Shown here: positions 32,171 through 42,289 of the stretch, one piece after another
Layout of the letters: each line of letters starts with the position of its first letter
Position numbering within the stretch: position 1 is the first letter of the stretch
Source of the DNA: Henricia sp. BOLD:AAB3569
Taxonomy: Eukaryota > Echinodermata > Asteroidea > Spinulosida > Echinasteridae
Assembly: GCA_037783545.1 (NCBI GenBank)
Contig: JBBELK010000006.1
Coordinates: 1,004,501 to 1,068,500, forward strand
Direction of reading: 5' to 3'
Length of the DNA stretch: 64,000 nt
Position numbers and translations under genes: made by a program
The notes under the pieces: model-generated
Databases searched by the model: none
What the model saw: the letters and a program-made list of their open reading frames with translations, nothing else
Told to the model about the DNA's origin: nothing

Positions 32171-35100
32171 GTAACGTGAAAAATCGTCCGTTGAGTTGAC
32201 TCGTTGAGACAACTCGACCGTTGGTGTTTTAACTGAAAGACAAGTTGTCCGGGTAAAAATTGAAGGGTCAACTCGACCGTTTGCCAACTCGACTCGGTCC
32301 AACTTGACCGCGCCTAAGCCAACTGGACCGAGCGTAAACCAACTGGACGGCGCGTAAACCAACTGGACCGCAGTGGGCTTGGCCACAGTCATGACAGTGG
32401 TGTCGCGATGGGCCTTTCGCGTTCGCGAACAACTCGGACAACGGGTGCATTAAAACTACACGGTTTCAGAAGCCGCAACTCACCCTATTGTTACCTTACT
32501 TCATTTGGAACTTTTTCTCATTTTTTTCCTTGCAAAGTGGGCTCACCATCGAAGACAACAAAGAAAACCACAAGAAAAAAGCGGAAGCTTGAACCAACAG
32601 CCAACCCAGCTGACCCAATAACCCAGGCCGATACCGATGGGGAGGCCAATGACCCCAAACCCACCAAGGCTGAGGAGAATGACGAGCCGCGAGTCCCCGG
32701 GGCAGGATGGGCCGATGCCATGGCAAAAATCCTGGGCCGTGATGTGCCGGCCGGGGCTGGCTCTGTCGTCCTGGCCAAGTCCAAAGATTATGAGAAGGCC
32801 AAGAAACAGGAACATGAGGAGATTGCTGATAGGAGAAAGGAGGTGGGTATTGGCAGTTCAAGAAGATTTGTTTGATCCCTGGGTTTTTTTTGTGTGTGTG
32901 CTTTCGTCCTATATGGTGGGCCTGAAACCTGGACACTATGCAAAAAAGCGCAAGATTTATTTCAGTATTTGACTACATCTCCAATGCCACTATTGAACAG
33001 AAAACCAGTCTTGGGAGCATTTTGTCGGATATTGCAGGGAGGAGACACTGCTTCTTTGGCCATGTTCAACGTTTCCATACTGCTGCTTTGGCTGGCCTTG
33101 CTCTTGATGCAGTCCAGTTCCACCTTGGACAATTGCTGGGAAAGAATTGCAATTCGGAGATCACTATTTTTCCTTAAAATGACTAAAGCCACCAGTAAGT
33201 GCAGATCTAAACAGAATAACAAAACTTTTGCAGGAAAAATGATGATTCTCCGAGGAAAAACTTGGGTGATGTCCGACTTGTACATTTTTTCCATCAGTTG
33301 CACATAAGTTGCAATAAATTTGAAAAATCACAGAAAACTGCTTTTGTTTAAAATGTTGTTTGCACACATCTACTCAACAGTACTGCATAAAAAAACCTTG
33401 AAGCCCAAGACAAGCTGCTAAATTTGTAAAAACGCTAAATTTGTAAAAACAAATGTTGCGTTATTAATAAAACAGGAAATTATAAATGTGTCAGTAATAA
33501 GCTTTTGCTGATAGATGATTTTATTGTATATTGTGATTTTTTTGTTGTCCACTAAAATAATCTTTTTATTTTTCAGAAAAATTGTGAAATGGGACAAAAC
33601 TATAATCAGTATGTCTGTTTGCAAATTTCTGTTACACACTTTCCCCCCCTCCCCCTAGAAAGAGACTAAAAGCCTGTTGGAACACATTGGTCGAGCAAGA
33701 CCCAGAGTAACAGACAAAGAAAAAGAGCGGAAACTCCAGAGAATAGCAACCAGGCAAGTTTTCAGTATTTTTTATTGGGGCAGACGCAATTTTCAATAAG
33801 CCTTTTCGATATCTCGTGCGCGCAAGGGATTCTGGGATTGAATGTGGATAATCAAACCCACACGTGGGCGGAGCGTGCTATCTGTTAGTGTACGAACGCC
33901 GTGTGAACACAGAGTTCAAGAATCAACCTCTCACCACTTATTTGTTACATATCAAACATACTGACAAGCATGTCCCGAAACGGAAATGTTGCAATTGCGA
34001 GTAATCATCATCGGGGATTCCCTTCGTGGCTGGAGAGTCCGTGTAAACAAAACTCGCAGTGCAGCACACTCAATCCACACTCGCTGTGCCGATACGGCAT
34101 GTATTGCATTGCACATATACCTAGCTACGAGCACGATACTCGAACACTCCCACTACGAAGGGAATCTCCGATGATTTCTCGCAATTGCAACATTTCTGTT
34201 TCGGAACATGTTTGTCAGTATATTTAATATGTATCAAATAAAAAGTGGTGAGAGGTTATTTCTTGAACTCTTTTTGGTTTTCGTGAAAAAGTGCTAAATT
34301 GATAGCCCCTACTGTATACACACGGCGTTCCTCTTCTGTGGCACTTTGTAACCATGCTAAGGAACCTCATGGGTGGCTACATGGCAACGATTTGACTTAA
34401 ATCGGCTAATCTCTGCAACCAGATTCCTTTACTTGGACTTGAGTCGAATCATTGGTTTTTAGATGAGAGAGAGCTTCAAAAGACTCCTTATTTGAAGAAC
34501 AAATGACTTGGACCAAATTGTCAACAGTATTTTTTCTGTGGGCTATTCATTGCAGAGGCGTTGTCCAACTCTTTAATGCCGTCAAGAAACAACAGAAGCG
34601 ATTTGCAGACAAACTCGAGTCAACACACTCTGAGAAGGAGCGTGCCGAGGTGAAGGGTGCAGTCAGTAAAGGGGAGTTTCTTGATCTCCTCAAAGCCACG
34701 CCTGTCCTCACTAAGAGGGGTGTCGGCAAGGCAAAGGTAAGATGGTGGATTAGCTGCAACTCTGAATTAGATTGTGTGAGTCCATGTTGAGACCAAAATG
34801 AAAAATGTCCGTTTGTGATCATCGTACGCACTGTCAGAGACCTTGAATGAACAGAATGGAGTGTTGAGCTGTGCCATAAATGATGCATAGAATTTAGTCG
34901 TTTAGAAATATCTGAACTAAACACGAAACATGGGTCTCTGTTTGAACTTTGAACTCTCTGCATGTCATCTTGATGTTTGTCCAGTGTCAATCTGGCCTAA
35001 AGTAAAAAAACCTAAAATAAAAACCTGCTTTGCCAAAAATGCATGCGTCTGACAAAACCCTGAATGAACGTATAATTCCGGTAACTGGGTCTTTCCCCGT

Positions 35101-36034
35101 ACATCCGTCATAGATTCCACTGCATGAATTGTACATCCACGCGCGACCCATCCCCTTCACATATACAATCTTACAAATACACGTAACTTGTTTGAAGTGA
35201 AGACAAAATGTAACAGCTTAGAAACAACACAAAATGTACGGTTCATACACCGAATGAATTACAGCTAATGGTGGATATACTTTAGAGTTCGGAGTGCCTC
35301 TCAGATTTTTGTGTAGTTGTGCCATTAAACATGCTCAAAATAAAAAGGATATCTTCTTCAAATTCGAGTTGTCACAAAGTTGGGAGAATACCAAACTCTG
35401 TGAGTTGATGGTCTTGAAAAATGACTGGACTTAAAACCACGGTACATCGTTTGCAGTTACCCAACATTTTACTTAACGAGATGACAAGAAAAACCTGACT
35501 AAAAGTGTTAATAGCAATGGTGACAAACATGATTTTTTTTGTGTACATGTAAAATGGTATCTTTGTGAGAGAAATTGCTAACTAAAGGTGCTTTAATAAA
35601 AATTTAAAAATATAATTTAAAAAAATAAATAAATAACAAATAAGAAATATAACAAAATAACAAAATTAATTTTTGTATTTTGTATTTATTTTTTATAAAT
35701 TTTTTTTTACCATTTATTTAACACAAAAACCATGCATGGATTTTCTGGAGTACATGTATTACTACATATATATGCCTGAAATTTCTACAAGGCAGTTTAT
35801 CAACATTATTCTTTAGTTATGTAATGCTGTTGTTCCTGTTCTTAAACATTTTCCAATCATGTAGTCTGTCTTAAAATTGTTGCAATTGATAAATATGTTT
35901 GTTGTTTTGTGCTTCAGGGAGACACCAAGTCAGCCGCCAAGAAACCAGCATGGAGTGTGCTCCAAGATGACTTCATGATGGGTGCTAGTATGAAAGACTG
36001 GGACAAACAAAGCGACAGTGGGACTGATGAATAG
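31987..36034 (+). CDS. RRP15: RRP15-like protein, complete spliced gene, 5 exons, 293 residues
   Basis: Nucleolar pre-60S ribosome assembly factor needed for large-subunit rRNA processing (family knowledge). Coding exons: 31,987-32,170; 32,538-32,842; 33,659-33,753; 34,556-34,736; 35,918-36,034; phases agree throughout. An acidic/Ser N-terminus is followed by a Lys-rich stretch ([10 protein letters not shown]). Next come [26 protein letters not shown] (spanning exons 3-4) and the C-terminal [14 protein letters not shown], all hallmarks of RRP15. Length is close to human (282). Intron 3 has a GC donor (CCAG then gcaagt). Candidate poly(A) signals AATAAA lie at 36,410 and 36,425, after a decayed duplicate of the terminal exon. 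In human the gene neighbours TGFB2. Confidence 0.95.
32200..32400 (-). repeat. CAACTCGACCG minisatellite in RRP15 intron 1
   Basis: Degenerate tandem CCAACTGGACCG/CAACTCGACCG units. Related in sequence to the GTCAACTCGGTCCC arrays at 10.4 and 11.8 kb. Confidence 0.6.
32538..32842 (+). CDS. RRP15: RRP15 exon 2
   Basis: Residues 62-163. Lys-rich putative nucleolar signal, an acidic/proline linker, then [15 protein letters not shown] and the charged helix [16 protein letters not shown]. Acceptor caaag, donor gtgggt. Confidence 0.92.
32890..33150 (+). pseudogene. Decayed LINE reverse-transcriptase fragment in RRP15 intron 2
   Basis: One frame gives [15 protein letters not shown], another continues as [20 protein letters not shown]. 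This resembles the YGAETWTL...RLRWLGHV tail of many non-LTR elements, with a frameshift between. No intact domain remains. Confidence 0.5.
33659..33753 (+). CDS. RRP15: RRP15 exon 3 (GC donor)
   Basis: Residues 164-194 plus two bases. Encodes [14 protein letters not shown]. Acceptor is a strong C-rich tract ending tag. The only donor that keeps R-G-V-V in frame is CCAG|gcaagt, a GC-AG intron. Confidence 0.92.
33894..34330. mobile_element. Foldback element in RRP15 intron 3
   Basis: Long mirrored arms: GAACGCCGTGTG near the left end and CACACGGCGTTC at the right. Inner blocks AGAGTTCAAGAA, CCTCTCACCACTT and GAAACGGAAATGTTGCAATT are mirrored too. It fills over half of the GC-AG intron. Confidence 0.8.
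34556..34736 (+). CDS. RRP15: RRP15 exon 4
   Basis: Completes codon 195 and encodes residues 196-255. [14 protein letters not shown] is the most conserved RRP15 segment; [13 protein letters not shown] matches the SKKDFISVLRG region. Acceptor tgcag, donor gtaaga. Confidence 0.95.
35440..35790. repeat. Dispersed repeat (GGTAACAAACA family) in RRP15 intron 4
   Basis: Shares the TACATCGTTTGCAGTTACCC start, the TGGTGACAAACATGATTTT core and the CATGGATTTTCTGG end with copies at 4,780, 44,260, 48,420 and 62,545. An AT-rich expansion sits inside at 35,590-35,710. Confidence 0.6.
35918..36034 (+). CDS. RRP15: RRP15 terminal exon 5
   Basis: Residues 256-293 and [22 protein letters not shown] is nearly invariant in the family. 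Acceptor ttcag. The sequence from about 35,993 to 36,096 is duplicated downstream. Confidence 0.95.
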   Translation, partial: GDTKSAAKKPAWSVLQDDFMMGASMKDWDKQSDSGTDE

Positions 36035-36289
36035 GCCGGCAGAGGCAGTGCTGGAAATTCATTTTCAGATTCCGACTGAGGCAGCTAATTTCGCTTATAG
36101 ACCCTTTGCACAGCGACTATCTTAGGGAGCAAATGCTTTGTTCAGGTACGAGTGGCATTTTGTGATTTGGGGTTTTCCCTACACTTTCCTTGGGGTTTTC
36201 CCTCCCACCTCTAAAACTGAGCATTTCTCGTTCTCTTGCACTTGATGGCTGTGCTGAAGAAACTCTTAAGTGGCTACAACAGGGCAATG

Positions 36290-36430
36290 ACTTCAATCGG
36301 CTAATCTCAACTGGGAAAAACACAGCGACTGTGAGACTGAAAAATAGGCCAGCAGAGGCAGCGGCAGAAACTCATTCTCTGATTCGGATTGAGGCAGTGA
36401 ATTTCATTCAATAAAATTCATGATAATAAA
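36290..36430 (+). pseudogene. Decayed duplicate of the RRP15 terminal exon and 3' UTR, copy 2
   Basis: AACTGGGAAAAACACAGCGA aligns with GACTGGGACAAACAAAGCGA of exon 5, through the stop codon (AAAAATAGGCC) and into GCAGAGGCAG...TGATTCGGATTGAGGCAGTG. It ends in AATAAA at 36,410. Frame is lost, so it cannot serve as an exon, but its poly(A) signals may serve RRP15. Confidence 0.65.
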
Positions 36431-36539
36431 TAATGGTGGATTCTTGTCTGGTGGATACTCCTGGCGCTGTTGCCATTGTTATCGCTGCCATCATGGAATC
36501 ACCAGAAACATTTTGCTTCAACTAGGTGGCTGCCCGGCC

Positions 36540-36602
36540 AAGGTGCACAACCCTATCAGCGCTTGGATTGTGCCATTCCCCCAACAGCTCCCCAAGTATT
36601 GC
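36540..36602 (-). mobile_element. SINE fragment (GGGGGAATG...GATAGGGTTGTGCACC)
   Basis: Reverse complement matches 60,400-60,455, part of a separate tRNA-like SINE whose head is near 60,263. Only about 60 bases remain here. Confidence 0.5.
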
Positions 36603-36712
36603 TTGTGTTGACGAGGCAATTGAGATTAAAGGCAGCTCGCACGCTTATTCAAAAGATGCAATTTTTGTTGGAATAATTCCATAGTGTATTTGGTACCATG
36701 TCTATTATTACT

Positions 36713-37222
36713 TTAAGGGCAGTATACATCATTGGTAATCTCGAAAATCAGAAATCTTCACAGATTTACGCCTAACTTACACAATATAAACATGATGACC
36801 GTAGAAAACTTCCCCTGAAATGGTTTTGTCTGAAGTGCTATAATCTTTGAGAAATGAGTGAAACAATTAGTTTTCGTCTCATGAGACGAAAATTTAAATC
36901 GCTCCAAAACCATTTCGCCCAAGTGCCATTTCGCCCCAAATCACTTCGCTCGAGTGCTATTTCGCCCCAAATTACTTCGTCCAAACACTACATCGCCCAA
37001 ATGCCACTTCGCCCCAAAACCACTTCGTGCACAGGCCGTGGTTCAGGGCGAAGTGGTTTTTGGGCGAAATGACTGCAAACCCTTTTTTGACTGTTTTCTC
37101 AAAAGTTAGACGAAGTACGGAGCTGGTTTTTGCTCAGGTTGGTTTTAATCATGCATATCTTCAATCACACAGGGGGATGAAACTATTTGTAACAGTTTAC
37201 CAATCATGTATACTATCTTTAA
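36713..37222 (+). repeat. TTCGCCCCAAA minisatellite-bearing repeat, copy 1
   Basis: Flanks AGTATACATCATTGGTAATC and CAATCATGTATACTAT enclose about ten TTCGCCCCAAA/CACTTCG units and a mirrored GGGCGAAGTGG. Copy 2 at 40,102-40,612 is collinear end to end; copies 3 (59,055) and 4 (18,604) are partial. Confidence 0.85.
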
Positions 37223-37305
37223 GTGTTTGTCCACAGACACAAACACGTTCACACTAGTGGGGTTTGAACCCAAAACTTGTCAATCATGTTAAAAGATAAT
37301 AATAA

Positions 37306-37430
37306 AAGATGGCAACAAATGGAGTGACGGGAATCCATTTTCAGAGTCAAACTAAGGGAGTGGATTTCATTTATTAATAGGAGCAGTCATGAAAGATTGG
37401 AACAGGCAGACGCAGTTACCCTTGGACTAG
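37306..37430 (+). pseudogene. Decayed duplicates of RRP15 3' UTR and terminal exon, copies 3/4
   Basis: 37,318-37,378 resembles the RRP15 3' UTR (ATTTTCAGA, AGTGGATTTCATT). 37,380-37,425 reads GAVMKDWNRQTQ, matching [12 protein letters not shown] of the true exon. Order is UTR then exon, as in tandem head-to-tail units. Confidence 0.55.
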
Positions 37431-37544
37431 GCGAATATATGCTAGGGTCCATTAAAATATATTCCAATCTGTGATTCGGAATCATGACATTTGTTTTTAA
37501 TTGATTCCTAGTAGAAAGTTAGAAACCAATCCCTTAGCAATCCC

Positions 37545-37862
37545 TTAGGTAAGTTGTTTACGAGCCAATTTTGGCTCATATGGCTGGTACTCATCTCTGG
37601 TTTCTGTGGCATAGATTGACTAGGAGCAATGCTACATGACATGTACTCCTCCTGGATGGGATGCCAGTCCATCGCAGGTCTACCCCCAGCAACTAGTTGG
37701 GTTTCCCAACCGTATTTGCTGGTACCCATTTATACAACCGGGTGGAGAGACAACGTGAAGTGTCTTGTCCAAGGACACAACGCGGTGTAATGGCCAGGTT
37801 TCGAACCATGGACCTCTCAACCGAAAGTCCGACATGCTATCCACTAGACCACCATGTTTCCT
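37545..37862 (-). mobile_element. tRNA-derived SINE, family 2
   Basis: On the minus strand the head GGTGGTCTAGTGGATAGCAT (A box) and GGTTCGAAACC (B box) is followed by GTCCTTGGACAAGACACTT, GGACTGGCATCCCATCCAGG and CCAGCCATATGAGCC. Body word order is typical of marine deuterostome SINEs. Confidence 0.75.
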
Positions 37863-38105
37863 CATTTCTAGAAAGTATCGGGCAATTCAAAGACAAAATT
37901 CACCCAATATGTGACACACTCTGCAAAGAAGTCGCCTCTCGTACAGCCTGGGCTGAGTTTTTCGACCACAAATAAAAATCAGCGGCATATCCAGGCTTAT
38001 TAAAATGCAAAAAGCCGATGGAAATTCTGCGTGCTACCCAAACAAATTATTTGTTTCAGCCCATAGTATGAACTGGATATATGTGCTTTGGTTGGCGGAA
38101 AATCA

Positions 38106-38545
38106 ATATGGGTAATTCCCTAAATTAGGGGCCCAAAAGTGTGACATACTTTTAAAGATTTTCAAGTGTTTTTAGTGAGTGAAAGTGGCTTCCCAGCAGA
38201 AAATATTTATTTTTATTTCCACAAGCGCCAGTTAAATTTAATGCTTGTGTGTGGATACGGCACCCAGGTTAATGTAAACTCGTTCTTCAGCCATTTTTCA
38301 TTGGCGAATGTAACCCGGGACACCAAATTCCTATTCAATATCATGGAACAAATTATGTTTTGAATATTTGTCAGTAATCAGAGGACAAAATATTCAAGAA
38401 AATGATGCTGTCCCCTGTAATCACAGGCCACAGTCTATTACTGAGAATCTGTGATCATGAATGGTGATTTTTGAAGCTCAGGGTGTCGTACATAACTGGT
38501 ACATCAAACGTGTTTTGGACCCCTAATTTTGGGAATTACCCATAT
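38106..38545. mobile_element. TIR element (ATGGGTAATTCCC...GGGAATTACCCAT)
   Basis: Terminal repeats of about 30 bases. The interior includes the repeat also seen at 23,400-23,575. Related by TIR to 26,030-26,290. Confidence 0.7.
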
Positions 38546-38675
38546 TTCCGATCCCCTTTTGAGTTTAACTTGTAAAAATTGACCTGCCGAAGTTATTCTT
38601 GGACACTTACACATTTGCAGTATGTGTGTAAAGGGCAGAAATCTTTATTTTTCTTGTATATAGGAAAGTGTATTA

Positions 38676-39662
38676 CACTGCACAAAATGCGGTGTTAAAA
38701 TCTACACCACTGGTGTAAAATTTGATTATTCCTTGGTATCCACATTGGGCAAGGATTTGGGTGTTAAGTAACACCAATTTGGGAATCAATATTTTGTAAC
38801 ACCAAGAAGAGTGTTAAACTTTAACACCCACATCCGGTGTCAACGTATTCTCTTTGGTGTTTATTTTGGGCAAGAATTTTGGTATTAATTGACACCTGAA
38901 TGTGGAATTAAATTGTAACACCTACATAATCAAAAGCCGACACCAATTGGTGTAAAATGGAGGAACCACTTTAAAATAAATCACGCACTGCAAAACCTCT
39001 GGTGTTAAATTTAACACCCATGGTGTAATTTAACACCAGCATTTGGTGTTAAAATATTTTAACAGTGATCTGTTCGTGGTGAAACAGTAATGGATTTGGC
39101 AAAATACCATTGTTTTCATCATGTTTATTCATGATTTATTCACATCCCCCTAGCCCGACATCCTCTTGCAACAGTGCCCCTTTAACGCACTCCCTAACTA
39201 CGTCGCTTTGCAGAGTGGAAATTCCCTGATATCTCAGGATGCTAGCCCGAAGGCCTAGGAGTAAAGATGACATCAAGACAAAAATTTCAAATAGCCTAGC
39301 CATAAGTACAACGTGATGAATACAGTTTGTATGCTCAAACGCGGGAAAATGATCAGAAACGCCTGTAGCCAATCAAATAGCTGGATTTCCGAGCATGCTC
39401 TCTTAGCATTATTTTTTAACACCAAAACATTTTTTTGCAGTAAACACGTGACCGACATCCCATAATTTTCTCGAGATCAACCAATGGGATTAGAATACTA
39501 AGCGTGATGCATTGTGATCATGCGCAGTTTAACACCATGTAAATTCTACACCACTTTTTCTGCTGCTAATCTATTACACCGGTGTTCGTTTGACACAAAT
39601 GTAACACCCAAAGAATTAAAAAACCTTGGTGTTAGAAATTTAACACCGCATTTTTTGCAGTG
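38676..39662. mobile_element. Large TIR element with GGTGTTAAA repeats (CACTGCAAAAAATGCGGTG)
   Basis: CACTGCACAAAATGCGGTG at the left, and its mirror with CGCATTTTTTGCAGTG at the right. Inside, GGTGTTAAA/TTAACACC words recur many times, with an internal end-like copy at 38,995-39,060 and the CATCCTCTTGC repeat at 39,158. It has no transposase. Confidence 0.7.
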
Positions 39663-39798
39663 ATATAGGAGATTCATACAGCACATGTAGCAAGTCTAGA
39701 AGTGTCATGTGTTCATTTCCCCTGTATTTTCTACATTTACTGACATAATATTTAGATGCAAGATAGAACCTCTCTTAACATCTTTAAACCTGGACTCT

Positions 39799-39939
39799 CA
39801 GGCTCCCACTGTGCGATTTTTGTAACGAACTTACCATGATTAGGTATAAGATTAGTTAACATTAGCTGAGACTGTGTATGGATACCATACCTTATCATGG
39901 GAAATTCGTTAGAAAAATCGCACAGTGGGAGGCCTGCTC
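39799..39939. mobile_element. MITE, GGCCTCCCACTGTGCGATTTT family, copy 1
   Basis: Near-palindromic 140-base element with TIR CTCCCACTGTGCGATTTTTG. Two further copies sit side by side at 63,606-63,906. Confidence 0.8.
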
Positions 39940-40101
39940 AAGATGTACAGACATAACCACGCGGAAGCAAAGTTCAATCGTGCCACGTCACCTGAATATG
40001 ATTGTGAAGGTATTTATACATGCCAAGCCTCGTCTTGGAAATTTCGTGCATAGAGGTAAAACGCATATCTGTGATGAAATTCCAAAAGAAACCAGTACAT
40101 A

Positions 40102-40612
40102 GTTAAAGGCAGTATACATCATTGGTAATCTCGAAAATCACAAATGTTCACAGATTTACGTCTAACTTACACAATATAAACATGATGACCGTAGAAAACT
40201 TCCCCTGAAATTGTTTTGTCTAAAGTGCTATAGTCTTTGAGAAATGAGTAAAACAATTAGTTTTCGTCTCATGAGGCGAAAATTCAATTCGCCCCAAAAC
40301 CATTTCGCCCCCAAACCACTTCGCCCGAGTGCCATTTCGCCCCAAATTACTTCGTCCAAACACTGCATCGCCCAAATTCCACTTCGGTCCAAAACCACTT
40401 TATGCACAGGCCGTGGTTCAGGACGAAATTGTTCAGGGCGAAGTGGTTTTGGGGCGAAATAACTGCAAACCCTTTTTTGACCGTTTTCTCAAAAGTTAGA
40501 CGAAGTACGGAGCTGGTTTTTGCTTAGGTTGGTTTTAATCATGCATATCTTCAATCACACAGGGGGATAAAACTATTCGTAACAGTTTACCAATCATGTA
40601 TACTATATTTAA
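40102..40612 (+). repeat. TTCGCCCCAAA minisatellite-bearing repeat, copy 2
   Basis: Collinear with 36,713-37,222 including both flanks; the copies differ by point changes and in repeat number. It ends about 180 bases downstream of the stop codon of the minus-strand gene at 40,793. Confidence 0.85.
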
Positions 40613-40792
40613 CTACTGTACAGTCGCTGCTTGAATGTCGCCGTTAATCTGACCCTCTTGGGTGAAGAAACTGCTGCTTAAAAAAAATCTGGAGTGAATA
40701 CATGTAATTGACAATTACATTTGTTTGCCAGTATCCTTTTGTGTTAGTGCTGCGGATCTAGCATTAAGCTCAACATTTGGCATAGGCCTATA

Positions 40793-42079
40793 TCAGTGTT
40801 GTAATTCCCCGAGAGTAGGTACACCGTCGACTCCGTCATATTCCGTTGCCAATCCAGCCGCTTGCAGGTTCTCCAACTCTTGCCTGGTTTCGAACCCAAG
40901 CCATTCGAACATCTCGTCCGATTTGTCCGCGTTCTCCAGATCACGCGAACGACTGACAATGGAGGGAAGGGCGCCATCCTTCAAAAAAGGGTTGTCTTCC
41001 GTTTCGTAGAACCTGCTAGGTACACTCTGCTGCGGAGGAATGGGCAGACTTATCCTTCGTTTAGGCGGCTTCGGGGAGTGGCTCGGCCGTGGAATCTGCC
41101 CATAACGAGTAAGGGCGAACGTACCGTCGTGTAGGTCCGTGGTATGCACGCTTTGCGTTCGACCTGAGGTCGACGATTCCGTGAACTGATCTGGTGTAGG
41201 GTCTGGTGTGTCTTTAACATTGTTAATGCTTGCATGTACGGGAAAAGCGTGCGTGGTACGTTTGGAAGAAGGGGCAATGGTAGTAGGGCATTCGTGCTTA
41301 ACTTTCTGTGGTATTAAAGGGTTGAGAATCGCTGTACCGGACAAGCTCTTGTTTTCAGGGCCGTTTACCGACATTTTACCAGTCTTTAGCTCCGGTAGGC
41401 ATGTTTTGCGAGTTGGTAGTCGTAGTCGTGAGTTGGCTTTGGAAATCTCAGGAGGACCTTTTGTGTCCTTGAGTGGTAGCAAATCATCTTCAGATTCACC
41501 AGTAGGCCTATTTGTTTTTGTTTCATCACAATTAGCGTCTGCACCCATTCGTTCTAGTACTGCCTCATTCTGTTCAGCGAGAGCTTTGTGTTTGACGTAG
41601 GATCTATTCAGAGCATTCAAGGACCTGTTGATGCGTTTTTCATGCGTCAATTTGTTCGCCAGTTCTTTCTTTTGACTTCTGCGGATGGACCCTACGGCCT
41701 CCGCCTCGTGGTTCTTACGAACCTCAATCTTTGGGAGCGTCCTCCCCCGCCTCCCCGCCCTCCCCGCCTCATGTTCCCAGTCCCTCTCCTCCTCCAAGCA
41801 CCACGCAATCTCCCTGTTACGGCGCCGTTCTTTGTTCTGCTCTTTCAACTCCTGGTAAAAATCAAACCGCCGTTGCATGTCCATCCTAGCCCGGTTCAGC
41901 TCGGCGTTCGTGAGCTGCATGGTGGCCTCGATGTGCTTCAGTTCTCGTTTGGTTTCTTGCTTGAAGATCGCATTGCGTTCGCGTCCGGCGAACGTCAGGC
42001 GGGCATCCATTTTTAACATCAGCGTTCGAGCGTCGTCCCTCTTCATATTGAGCTTTATAGAATGTTTCATCATCCTCAT
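40793..42079 (-). CDS. Unrecognised charged coiled-coil protein, single exon, about 428 residues
   Basis: One long uninterrupted frame, more GC-rich than its surroundings, from ATG at 42,079 to TGA at 40,793. The frame is open a further 28 codons upstream, to a TAA near 42,161, without another ATG. Residues about 25-110 are Arg/Lys/Glu-rich with heptad-like spacing (KRELKHIEATMQLTNAEL, ELKEQNKERRRNREIAW) and predict a coiled coil. The middle is low-complexity Ser/Thr/Pro; the end has a compact motif (DEMFEWLGFETRQELENLQ). No signal peptide or membrane segment. I do not recognise the family and assign no function. A processed-gene or lineage-specific origin is possible. No clear AATAAA follows the stop. 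Confidence 0.8.
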   Translation of the reverse strand: MRMMKHSIKLNMKRDDARTLMLKMDARLTFAGRERNAIFKQETKRELKHIEATMQLTNAELNRARMDMQRRFDFYQELKEQNKERRRNREIAWCLEEERDWEHEAGRAGRRGRTLPKIEVRKNHEAEAVGSIRRSQKKELANKLTHEKRINRSLNALNRSYVKHKALAEQNEAVLERMGADANCDETKTNRPTGESEDDLLPLKDTKGPPEISKANSRLRLPTRKTCLPELKTGKMSVNGPENKSLSGTAILNPLIPQKVKHECPTTIAPSSKRTTHAFPVHASINNVKDTPDPTPDQFTESSTSGRTQSVHTTDLHDGTFALTRYGQIPRPSHSPKPPKRRISLPIPPQQSVPSRFYETEDNPFLKDGALPSIVSRSRDLENADKSDEMFEWLGFETRQELENLQAAGLATEYDGVDGVPTLGELQH

Positions 42080-42289
42080 TCTGTTAGGTTTTTGGCGATT
42101 AAAATTATGGGTATCGCGTCCGTTCTTTGTCTTGTTGACGGTTGACAATCTTTGTGACGGTTAAAATCATTCGATCCTATACTCGTACATCTAAATTAGA
42201 AGCTTCGCTGTAACGGTTTCTTCTTCGGGCGACTTCACTGTATGGGAGAAATAAGCCATAAAGCCTGTCAATGTTTTACTAGTCTTTAA

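Noticed and set aside
41588-42016. Plus-strand 142-codon frame rich in proline and phenylalanine
   Set aside because: Antisense shadow of the Glu/Arg-rich coding region on the minus strand.
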